A program made the position numbers and the translations under genes. The notes below the pieces were generated by a model, which searched no databases, had not been told where the DNA came from, and worked only from the letters and a program-made list of their open reading frames with translations. Positions 1 through 5,485 of a stretch of DNA of 20,230 nt are shown here, piece after piece; within the stretch, counting starts at the first letter, position 1, and the number at the start of each line of letters is the position of its first letter. Source of the DNA: CAIMDX01 sp041652155 (GTDB lineage Bacteria > Patescibacteriota > Minisyncoccia > Minisyncoccales > JAQTVQ01); NCBI GenBank assembly GCA_041652155.1, contig JBAZHV010000019.1, forward strand, positions 1-20,230, written 5' to 3'.

Positions 1-89
1 ATCATAGCAGAAAGAATGCCAATGATGGCGACGACCACCAAGAGTTCGATGAGCGTGAAGGCTTCGGAGTTTTTACGCTTGGATTTCAA
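1..89 (-). CDS. Type IV prepilin-like protein, N-terminus only (cut by window edge)
   Basis: Read on the minus strand, codons from position 89 down to 1 give a short basic leader (KSKRKNSEA) followed by FTLIELLVVVAIIGILSA. This is the class III signal/methylation motif of type IV pilins and pseudopilins: cleavage before F, with E at +5 and a long hydrophobic helix. Alanine replaces the usual glycine before the cleavage site. The start is uncertain. A TTG at 89 gives a normal short basic leader, with GGCGGA just upstream. The first ATG (153-151) lies directly behind a good promoter, but in a frame that stops after 26 codons unless the (TC)8 run changes length. The family call is strong. Which pilin it is (major pilin, pseudopilin, competence) cannot be seen because the globular part lies outside the window. 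Confidence 0.85.
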   Translation of the reverse strand, partial: MKSKRKNSEAFTLIELLVVVAIIGILSAM

Positions 90-110
90 TTTCCGCCAAA
101 GGCTGAAACC

Positions 111-126
111 GAGAGAGAGAGAGAGA
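111..126. repeat. (GA)8 / (TC)8 dinucleotide run in the prepilin leader
   Basis: Eight perfect GA units (TC on the coding strand) lie between the first ATG (153) and the prepilin reading frame. Adding one TC unit would join the ATG frame to the FTLIELL frame. With eight units the ATG frame ends at a TAA about 26 codons in. Runs of this type are prone to replication slippage. Confidence 0.85.
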
Positions 127-162
127 GGAATTGAAAAGTTGAGAGATTTTCATATTGGTTTG

Positions 163-191
163 ATTATACAAATATATTTAAGGGGAAACAA
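163..191 (-). promoter_or_regulatory. Promoter of the prepilin gene
   Basis: On the minus strand TTGTTT (191-186), a 17-bp spacer and a perfect TATAAT (168-163) form a sigma-70-type promoter. The -10 box ends 9 nt before the ATG at 153. A transcript from it would have almost no leader if that ATG is used, or a leader of about 67 nt if TTG at 89 is used. Confidence 0.6.
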
Positions 192-252
192 TATACGCGC
201 AATCCACAGGCCGGAATATGCACAGGTATATTATCCAATCTTTGTTTCTTAG

Positions 253-840
253 CTAAAACAGGCGGCCAAAATACTCTTGCCCGCAAGATTCTTCTATCTC
301 GGCCAAAACCATTTGCACCGACTTGTATGGGCTTGCCGGCAAAGAAGCAATATATTTGAATTTATTATATTCCGGCTTCCAAAGAATCGTTAACAATCCG
401 CTCAAACTTGAAAAAAGGTCTTGCAAAATCCTATCGGATCGCTCGGATTTTAATTTGCTCTGCTTATAATCCGGACAACGAAGATGAACAGTTAAAGGCC
501 CGATCTCATTTTCAAACATTCTGACGGCTGCGTAGCGGATAACGCCGCCGGGATGCTGCAATAATTGGAAAAGCCAAGGGAATAGAAAATCAGGATTTTC
601 TTCTTTGCCATGCAAAAAATAAATGACTGAAATCGCCGTCACAAAATTTTCCTGCCTCCATTCTTCCAAAATTTTTGCGTATTCTCGGGGAGCTTTATTG
701 ATGGCATCTTCAATGTCTTGATAAATATCCTTGCCGCTTCGCGCGCCATAAAGCAATTTCCTTACCTGGCGCGCGGCCAATCGGCTATCATTTTTGCCGC
801 CTTTCAAAATAATATCGAAACATTCTTTAATGGTATCCAT
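253..840 (-). CDS. Hypothetical helical protein, weakly HEAT-like
   Basis: This is a complete 195-residue reading frame with ATG start. I do not recognise its family. It has no signal peptide or membrane segment and looks all-helical. Residues about 85-115 (FPWLFQLLQHPGGVIRYAAV and the following FENEIGP) resemble a HEAT-type helical repeat, and the C-terminal third ends in SPYKSVQMVLAEIEESCGQEYF. Such proteins usually act as protein-binding scaffolds, but nothing here identifies a partner. The start is supported by a promoter whose -10 box lies 13 nt upstream. It is preceded by a truncated RhuM-type gene (34 nt away) and followed by the prepilin promoter, so it looks like its own short transcription unit. 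Coding status is likely from length, start context and absence of a better frame. Confidence 0.6.
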   Translation of the reverse strand: MDTIKECFDIILKGGKNDSRLAARQVRKLLYGARSGKDIYQDIEDAINKAPREYAKILEEWRQENFVTAISVIYFLHGKEENPDFLFPWLFQLLQHPGGVIRYAAVRMFENEIGPLTVHLRCPDYKQSKLKSERSDRILQDLFSSLSGLLTILWKPEYNKFKYIASLPASPYKSVQMVLAEIEESCGQEYFGRLF

Positions 841-853
841 AATTTTGCGCGTT

Positions 854-882
854 ATTATCCCAAATTAACCTTATTTATCCAA
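854..882 (-). promoter_or_regulatory. Promoter of the 195-residue helical protein gene
   Basis: TTGGAT (882-877), 17 bp, GATAAT (859-854) on the minus strand. The -10 ends 13 nt before the ATG at 840, so the 5' leader would be only about 6 nt. The -35 overlaps the stop codon of the upstream RhuM-type frame. Confidence 0.5.
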
Positions 883-1324
883 CAGTTAGAGGTAGCAGGG
901 CCAGCCGCCATTTCTTGGCCTTCCTCTTTTTTACAATAGCCCAATGGACTTTTATTGCATTAATAAAACCCTTGATTATATAATCTCTAAGCCGCGCAGT
1001 CGCCCATATGCGGAATTGGGTGCCTCTTTGAGATTTTATGCGGTAACCAACGGAAATAATCACATCAAGATTGTAGTAATTGGTTGGCTTGGTAGAAAAT
1101 TCGGAATTTCCGAATTTTCTCATGGTTTGCCCCGAAATAAGCTCTTTTTCGCCATAAACATTCTGTATATGTTCATTAATGGCAGATTTTGACTTTTCAA
1201 AAAGATCCGCTATTTGGTCCCGCGTAAGCCATGCGGTTTCATTTTCAAAACGAACATTAACCTTTGCTTGGCCGTCTTCGGTCTGGTAAATGACGATCTG
1301 CGATTGCGGATTATCTTTTTTCAT
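875..1324 (-). pseudogene. RhuM-family protein, truncated after the conserved N-terminal domain
   Basis: Residues 1-120 match the conserved N-terminal region of the RhuM ('virulence protein RhuM') family: IVIYQTEDGQAKVNVRFENE, the helix-turn-helix-like AWLTRDQIADLFEKSKSAIN, and YYNLDVIISVGYRIKSQRGT followed by QFRIWATARLRDYIIKGF. In intact members the chain continues with an acidic DDERLK-type segment and a C-terminal helical region to about 300 or more residues. Here the match breaks after F120 (about position 965) into 29 unrelated residues and a stop. The length is 149, roughly half of normal. This looks like a deletion remnant. A shortened functional DNA-binding protein cannot be excluded. 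RhuM genes are typical of accessory DNA near restriction systems and mobile elements. A possible -10 (TATAAT, about 1438-1433) lies roughly 110 nt upstream. Confidence 0.75.
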
Positions 1325-1597
1325 GATTTTTCATATGAATTAAATTTATACAAAAAGGCCTGATCCTTTCCTCTCGCTATTAAGTAAAAGATATTGGGAA
1401 TTGTTATGCGCAACGGTCTCGGCATGATAATTAATTATACTAAAAAACTAGAGTGAACGCCATTTCTCGGACCATAAAAACTGGTTCTTTGGACGGCGGC
1501 AGTTGTGCCGGTTTCTCGGCGTATGTCCAGCCGGCTATTGCGTTCCGTGGAATTACAAACTTTCTGCATGTGGCGGCAAATCCCATTTTTTAAACGC
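1325..1597. other. Intergenic stretch with one short unsupported frame
   Basis: This gap between the RhuM remnant and the inverted-repeat element holds no recognisable gene. A 48-codon minus-strand frame (1586-1440, ATG to TAG, reading MGFAATCRKFVIPRNAIAGW at its start) is free of stops and more GC-rich than its flanks. It has no ribosome-binding site, no promoter and no family that I recognise. It may be a remnant. The same stretch is rich in short GCCG/CGGC complementarity, so structured RNA is an alternative. Confidence 0.3.
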
Positions 1598-1745
1598 AAA
1601 GCGTAAAGTGTAAAACTAAAAACAACAAAAATGAAAAACAAAAAACAAGCCGGTTTGTGCTTCCGGCTTCTTTGACGGGAAGCACGAGAGTCAAAGATTA
1701 TTTTGAATTTTAAATTGTTGTTTTGCGTTTTTCGCTTTACGCTTT
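1598..1745. repeat. 148-bp element bounded by 31-bp imperfect inverted repeats
   Basis: The segment 1598-1628 and the reverse complement of 1715-1745 match at 27 of 31 positions by eye; both contain AAAGCGTAAAG and AAAACAACAA. The 86-bp core (1629-1714) contains interlocking 8-bp complementary pairs and a hairpin with a U-run (listed separately). No protein is encoded. It sits directly behind the rplK terminator. The arms are low-complexity A/C-rich sequence, so part of the match could be compositional, but the ordered agreement over 31 positions is more than A-richness alone would give. Confidence 0.6.
1640..1669 (-). terminator. Rho-independent-type terminator inside the inverted-repeat element
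   Basis: On the minus strand AAGCCGG (1669-1663) pairs with CCGGCTT (1653-1647) around a 9-nt loop, followed by G and a T6 run, then more T-rich sequence. It would act as a second, backup stop for transcripts coming from secE-nusG-rplK. Confidence 0.6.
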
Positions 1746-1751
1746 TCATTT

Positions 1752-1782
1752 CTAACAAAAAGACCCGCATTTCTGCAGGTCT
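1752..1782 (-). terminator. Terminator behind rplK
   Basis: Minus strand AGACCTGC (1782-1775), loop AGAAAT, GCGGGTCT (1768-1761; one G-U pair), followed by TTTTTGTT. It begins 24 nt after the rplK stop codon and closes the secE-nusG-rplK unit. Confidence 0.8.
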
Positions 1783-1805
1783 CTTGCCAATATCTTGTTT
1801 CGGTT

Positions 1806-2228
1806 TTATTTCACCTCCAGCCCGAGGCTGCGGGCGGTTCCCTCCACTATTCTCATCGCGGCTTCGATGTTTTTGGTGTTCAGATCGGGCATTTTTTGCT
1901 CGGCGATCTTTCTCACCTGGTCTTTCGTAACCTTTCCGCATTTGACAGCGTTCGGCTTGCCGGATCCTTTTTCGATCCCTGCGGCTTTCTTCAGCAAATC
2001 GGCTACCGGAGGCTGCTTAAGAATGAATTCGTAAGTGCGGTCTTCGTAAACAGTGATTTCGGCAGGGATAATGAAATCTCCCATCTCTCTGGTCGCGTCA
2101 TTGAAGCGCTTGCAGAAATCGGCAAGGTTAATCCCGTGAGGGGCCAGCGACGGTCCGATAGGCGGAGCGGGAGTGGCCTTGGCGGCCTTGATCTGAATTT
2201 TTACGACTGACTTTATTTTCTTTGCCAT
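1806..2228 (-). CDS. rplK: 50S ribosomal protein L11
   Basis: L11 binds the GTPase-associated region of 23S rRNA and forms the base of the ribosomal stalk used by elongation and release factors. The sequence shows the N-terminal domain with the proline-rich switch region (KATPAPPIGPSLAPHGINLA) and the C-terminal rRNA-binding domain ending in the conserved IEAAMRIVEGTARSLGLEV. Length from MAKKIKSVVKIQIKA is 140 residues, normal for L11. I choose the ATG at 2228 over an in-frame ATG 30 nt upstream because MAKK is the family start and GGGAAG lies 8 nt before it. It follows nusG on the same strand. The usual next gene, rplA (L1), is absent: a terminator follows instead. Confidence 0.97.
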   Translation of the reverse strand: MAKKIKSVVKIQIKAAKATPAPPIGPSLAPHGINLADFCKRFNDATREMGDFIIPAEITVYEDRTYEFILKQPPVADLLKKAAGIEKGSGKPNAVKCGKVTKDQVRKIAEQKMPDLNTKNIEAAMRIVEGTARSLGLEVK

Positions 2229-2335
2229 TTTGTTTGCTTCCCAAGAGCAAGATTCCAAATCATCTTAAAAGATCTTTTGGCGACTTGATTTTTGAGAATA
2301 ATTATTTTTAAACTGTTGGAATCATTTTTACAAAT

Positions 2336-2881
2336 TTATATCTTTTTGATCTGCAATGAATCTATCTCTACCGGCGTATCGCGTCCGAACATATTGACCA
2401 TGACTTTCACTTTGCCTCTTTCCCTGTCCACTTCGGACACCTTGCCGTCGAAATCTTTGAAAGGACCGTCTGTCACCTTCACCACATCGCCCATCTTGAA
2501 TTCGATCTTATACTTGGGGGATTCCTGTCCTGTCCTCTTTTGCAATTCCCTGATCTCCAATTCCGAGACAGGAATAGGCATCGTGCCTGCGCCGACAAAT
2601 CCGGTTACATTCGGGGTGTTTCTGACAACGTACCAAGAATCGTCGGTTACGATCATTTCCACCAGAACGTATCCGGGATATATTTTTTCTTCGACTGTTT
2701 TTCTTTTTCCGTTCTTGATCTTTATTTTTTGCTCTTTTGGAACGATCACGTTGAAGATCTTATCTTCCATACTGAAAGACTCTATCCTTTGTTTGAGGCT
2801 ATTGGTAACAGCATCTTCGTATCCGGAGTAGGTGTGCAATACATACCATCTTCTTTCTTGTGATATTTGTTGTCTTGCCAT
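2336..2881 (-). CDS. nusG: Transcription termination/antitermination protein NusG
   Basis: NusG binds the clamp of RNA polymerase, suppresses pausing and links polymerase to Rho or the leading ribosome. The 181-residue product has the NGN domain first (RRWYVLHTYSGYEDAVTNSL near residues 10-30; KIYPGYVLVEMIVTDDSWYV; TPNVTGFVG) and a C-terminal KOW domain (MGDVVKVTDGPFKDFDGKV, about residues 130-148). Length and domain order are normal for the short bacterial form. It lies 23 nt behind secE, the usual order in bacteria, and precedes rplK. No Shine-Dalgarno is visible before its ATG; the upstream sequence is AT only. Expression is probably from the secE promoter. Confidence 0.97.
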   Translation of the reverse strand: MARQQISQERRWYVLHTYSGYEDAVTNSLKQRIESFSMEDKIFNVIVPKEQKIKIKNGKRKTVEEKIYPGYVLVEMIVTDDSWYVVRNTPNVTGFVGAGTMPIPVSELEIRELQKRTGQESPKYKIEFKMGDVVKVTDGPFKDFDGKVSEVDRERGKVKVMVNMFGRDTPVEIDSLQIKKI

Positions 2882-2904
2882 AATAAAAAATAATTTTATT
2901 TATT

Positions 2905-3231
2905 CTACTTGGGTAGGTATTGTAATACGTACTTTAATGATTTTTGGAAAACGATATCCAACCCTCCCAAAAACATAGCCACGACCACCGAGGAAACGAT
3001 GACAATAAGAGTGTAATTAAAAACCTCCTGGCGGGTCGGCCAGCTTACTTTCTTGACCTCTGTTCTGACCTCCTTTAAAAAAGAGGATGCTTTGTTAGGG
3101 GAAGGATTTGGATTCATAACAGTTGTTTGGCTTGCGGCCTTATTTTTAGGCTTGTACCGCGCTTTCAAAGGCGGAACGCGCTTATTTGATCGCTCAACCA
3201 CGGCCCCTTGGAACTGGTCCGTGGATTTCAT
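2905..3231 (-). CDS. secE: Preprotein translocase subunit SecE
   Basis: SecE is the small clamp subunit of the SecYEG protein-conducting channel in the cytoplasmic membrane. The C-terminal part carries the family signature: FLKEVRTEVKKVSWPTRQEV (amphipathic helix and conserved hinge), followed by one membrane segment (about residues 75-97) and a short tail. The first 50 residues are a basic, disordered-looking extension without family counterpart. Length is 108. The upstream ATG at 3231 is preferred because a consensus promoter ends 11 nt before it; an internal ATG (VMNPNPSPNK) would give a typical short 70-residue SecE. It is the first gene of secE-nusG-rplK. Confidence 0.93.
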   Translation of the reverse strand: MKSTDQFQGAVVERSNKRVPPLKARYKPKNKAASQTTVMNPNPSPNKASSFLKEVRTEVKKVSWPTRQEVFNYTLIVIVSSVVVAMFLGGLDIVFQKSLKYVLQYLPK

Positions 3232-3242
3232 TTATTACTAAT

Positions 3243-3271
3243 AAAATAACAAAATAAAGCCCGAATGTCAA
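3243..3271 (-). promoter_or_regulatory. Promoter of secE-nusG-rplK
   Basis: Minus strand: perfect TTGACA (3271-3266), 17-bp spacer, TATTTT (3248-3243). Only 11 nt separate the -10 box from the secE ATG, so the predicted 5' leader is about 4-5 nt, too short for a Shine-Dalgarno. Confidence 0.75.
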
Positions 3272-3319
3272 TTTGAAACCCGATTATGGCCGTTGCCGGT
3301 GAACGGCGGCAGACCTTCT

Positions 3320-3400
3320 CTAAATATCAAGATTTCTTACCTTCTTTGCGTATAGCTGGATGAATTTCTTCCTTGGCGGGACCTCTTTTCCCATCAACAT
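3320..3400 (-). pseudogene. Fossil of a second gyrB 3' end
   Basis: The minus strand from 3400 to 3320 reads MLMGKEVPPRKKFIQLYAKK then VRNLDI and TAG. That is identical in protein to the last 26 residues of the intact gyrB that ends at 3528. At DNA level the two 81-nt stretches differ at 15 sites in 14 codons, and every difference is synonymous. Upstream of the ATG the match fades within about 15 nt and shifts frame (GACGTTTTTGTATATG against GCCGTTTTCGATATG). This is the tail of a diverged gyrB that was still under protein-level selection until recently. It is too short to function. Confidence 0.9.
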
Positions 3401-3471
3401 ATACAAAAACGTCGCTTCGCTCTCAAGACACCTTCGGTTTCTTGCGTCGCTGGCGCTCCTATCTTTCCGAT

Positions 3472-3496
3472 ACGGGAGGATACCCAATCCTCCCGT
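3472..3496. other. Strong 10-bp hairpin downstream of gyrB
   Basis: ACGGGAGGAT (3472-3481) and ATCCTCCCGT (3487-3496) pair perfectly around a 5-nt loop. No T-run follows on either strand, so it is not a classical terminator. It lies between the gyrB stop and the gyrB fossil and may stabilise or delimit the gyrB transcript. Confidence 0.55.
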
Positions 3497-3507
3497 CCCC
3501 TCCTGTG

Positions 3508-3617
3508 GTTTTCGATATGTTGATTCGCTATATATCCAAATTTCTTACTTTCTTGGCGTAAAGTTGAATAAACTTTTTCCTTGGGGGTACTTCCTTTCCC
3601 ATCAACATATCGAAAAC
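3508..3617. repeat. 17-bp perfect inverted repeat spanning the gyrB stop codon
   Basis: GTTTTCGATATGTTGAT at 3508-3524 is the exact reverse complement of ATCAACATATCGAAAAC at 3601-3617. The second arm is the gyrB coding sequence for VFDML; the first is in the noncoding flank just past the stop. The 76-nt spacer holds the last codons. The mRNA could therefore fold its 3' end back on the coding sequence. Confidence 0.8.
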
Positions 3618-5453
3618 GGCGTCTGCGGCTACGGGATCTTCCATCTTGACCTGAAGCAATACTCTCTTTTTCGGGTCCATGGTCGTTTCCCAAAGCTCGG
3701 AAGCGTTCATTTCTCCAAGACCTTTATACCTCTGGACGGAAGACGGCCTGCTTCCAAGCGCCTTGAGTATCTTCTCTTTAGCCTCTTCATCAAAAGCGTA
3801 TTTGATCTCTTTTCCTGCCTGTATCTTATACAGCGGCGGCTGGGCGACGTATAAATATCCTTTTTCTATCATTGCTTTGAAATACCTGAAGAAAAGGGTC
3901 AAAAGCAAAGTTCTGATATGATTGCCGTCGGAATCGGCATCGGTCATTATAATGATCCTGTGATATCTCAATTTTTCGATATTAAAATCTTCGGCGATGG
4001 CCGTGCCCATAGCGATCACAAGGGACTTGATCTCTTTGGAATCCAAAGCCCTGTCCAAACGGACCTTTTCCACATTCAATATTTTTCCCTTCAAAGGTAG
4101 AATGGCCTGAAATCTCCTGTCGCGCGCCTGCCTGCTGGAACCTCCGGCGGACTCTCCCTCGACCAAATATATTTCGCAATCCTCGGCTCTGCGCGAACTG
4201 CAATCGGCCAGCTTGCCGGGCAAACTCAACCCTTCCAAAATGCCTTTTCTTAAAACCGTTTCCTTGGCAGCTCTGGCGGCGCGGCGCGCCTTGGCGGATA
4301 ATGTACATTTTTCAACGATCAGCTTGGCATCTTGAGGATATTCCTCAAAAAATTTGGCCAAAGCTTCATTAACCACGCTTTCAGTAGCGGTTCTGGCCTC
4401 GGAATTTCCCAGCTTGGTTTTGGTCTGTCCCTCGAACTGGGGTTCTCTTATTTTGATCGAAACCACGGCGGTCAATCCTTCCCTGACATCTTCACCGGTC
4501 AAATTCTGCTCGGCTTCTTTTATGAAACCTGCTTTCCTGGCGTAATCGTTGATCACTCTGGTCAACGCGGTCCTGAAACCGGTCAAATGGGTTCCTCCCT
4601 CCATATTATAGATATTGTTCGCAAAGCTGTGCTCGGAGCATTCAAAATCTTCGGTATAGCAAAAAGCGGCTTCAACCAATATCTCGTTCTTCTCGGCTCC
4701 GACATAAAAAGAATTGGGATGGATGCCCGTATTGCTTTTGATAAGATACTTGAGGTAAGAAGCGATCCCCCCTTCAAAATAAAAATGATAGTCGAGAATA
4801 TCGTCCGGATCGCGAAGGTCGGAAAAATTTATTTTGATGCCTTTGATAAGATAGGCTTGCTGGCGGAAATGAGTAAGAAGAGTGTTGCGATTATATTTGA
4901 TCTCGTGAAAAATCTGCGGATCAGCGTCAAAAATGATGGTTGTTCCCCTGTCGCTGGCGGCGCATTTCGCTATTTTTTTGACCGGGGCTTGAGGCTTTCC
5001 GTATTTATACTCCTGCATATGCCTTTCCCCATCGACGCAAACTTCCGCGCGCATATAAGTGGAAAGGGCGCAGACAACGGAACTGCCGACACCGTGCAAA
5101 CCTCCTGAAACCTGATAAGCTTTGTTCTCAAACTTGGCGCCGGCGTGCAATGTGGTCAAGACCGTTTCCAAGGCAGATTTTTTTGTCTTTGGATGGATGC
5201 CCACAGGGATTCCTCTTCCGTTATCCCTGACCTCTACCCTGTCTCCCGGATGCAAAGTGATATCGATCCTGTTGCAATGCCCGGCAATAGCTTCATCTAT
5301 AGCGTTATCCACTATTTCGTAAATCAAGTGATGCAAACCATCGGGTCCCGTGGATCCGATATACATTGCCGGCCTTTTGCGAACCGGCTCCAACCCTTCC
5401 AATATTTCTATGCTATCAGCATTATAGGAAGATTTTTTGTTTTTATCTGCCAT
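3528..5453 (-). CDS. gyrB: DNA gyrase subunit B
   Basis: GyrB supplies the ATPase and part of the DNA gate of gyrase, which introduces negative supercoils. The 641-residue protein has the GHKL ATPase (DNAIDEA, DNGRGIPVG, GGLHGVGSSVV), the transducer domain with the QTKTKLGNSE motif, the TOPRIM domain (LVEGESAGGSSRQARDRRFQ; metal-binding MTDADSDGNHI) and the C-terminal tail (RYKGLGEMNASELWETTMDP). The usual motifs EGDSAGG and DADVDGSHI appear here as EGESAGG and DADSDGNH, conservative variants that keep the acidic metal ligands. It follows pheT by 32 nt with no clear promoter or Shine-Dalgarno. ParE is the alternative, but length and motifs are gyrase-like. The 3' flank contains a fossil of a second gyrB end. 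Confidence 0.95.
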   Translation of the reverse strand: MADKNKKSSYNADSIEILEGLEPVRKRPAMYIGSTGPDGLHHLIYEIVDNAIDEAIAGHCNRIDITLHPGDRVEVRDNGRGIPVGIHPKTKKSALETVLTTLHAGAKFENKAYQVSGGLHGVGSSVVCALSTYMRAEVCVDGERHMQEYKYGKPQAPVKKIAKCAASDRGTTIIFDADPQIFHEIKYNRNTLLTHFRQQAYLIKGIKINFSDLRDPDDILDYHFYFEGGIASYLKYLIKSNTGIHPNSFYVGAEKNEILVEAAFCYTEDFECSEHSFANNIYNMEGGTHLTGFRTALTRVINDYARKAGFIKEAEQNLTGEDVREGLTAVVSIKIREPQFEGQTKTKLGNSEARTATESVVNEALAKFFEEYPQDAKLIVEKCTLSAKARRAARAAKETVLRKGILEGLSLPGKLADCSSRRAEDCEIYLVEGESAGGSSRQARDRRFQAILPLKGKILNVEKVRLDRALDSKEIKSLVIAMGTAIAEDFNIEKLRYHRIIIMTDADSDGNHIRTLLLTLFFRYFKAMIEKGYLYVAQPPLYKIQAGKEIKYAFDEEAKEKILKALGSRPSSVQRYKGLGEMNASELWETTMDPKKRVLLQVKMEDPVAADAVFDMLMGKEVPPRKKFIQLYAKKVRNLDI

Positions 5454-5485
5454 AGTGGTAAATTCTTAAATTTATTGAATATAGA

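Noticed and set aside
1435..1941. Minus-strand 168-residue frame overlapping the rplK 3' end
   Set aside because: It runs through the rplK terminator and the inverted-repeat element and is out of frame with rplK; composition is random-like.
3360..3854. Plus-strand frame of 164 residues across the gyrB tail and fossil
   Set aside because: It is a shadow produced by the two related gyrB ends read backwards; the similar protein strings in it come from the duplication.
4332..5108. Long plus-strand frame of 258 residues inside gyrB
   Set aside because: It is entirely antisense to the GyrB ATPase/transducer region, has no ribosome site and no family resemblance.
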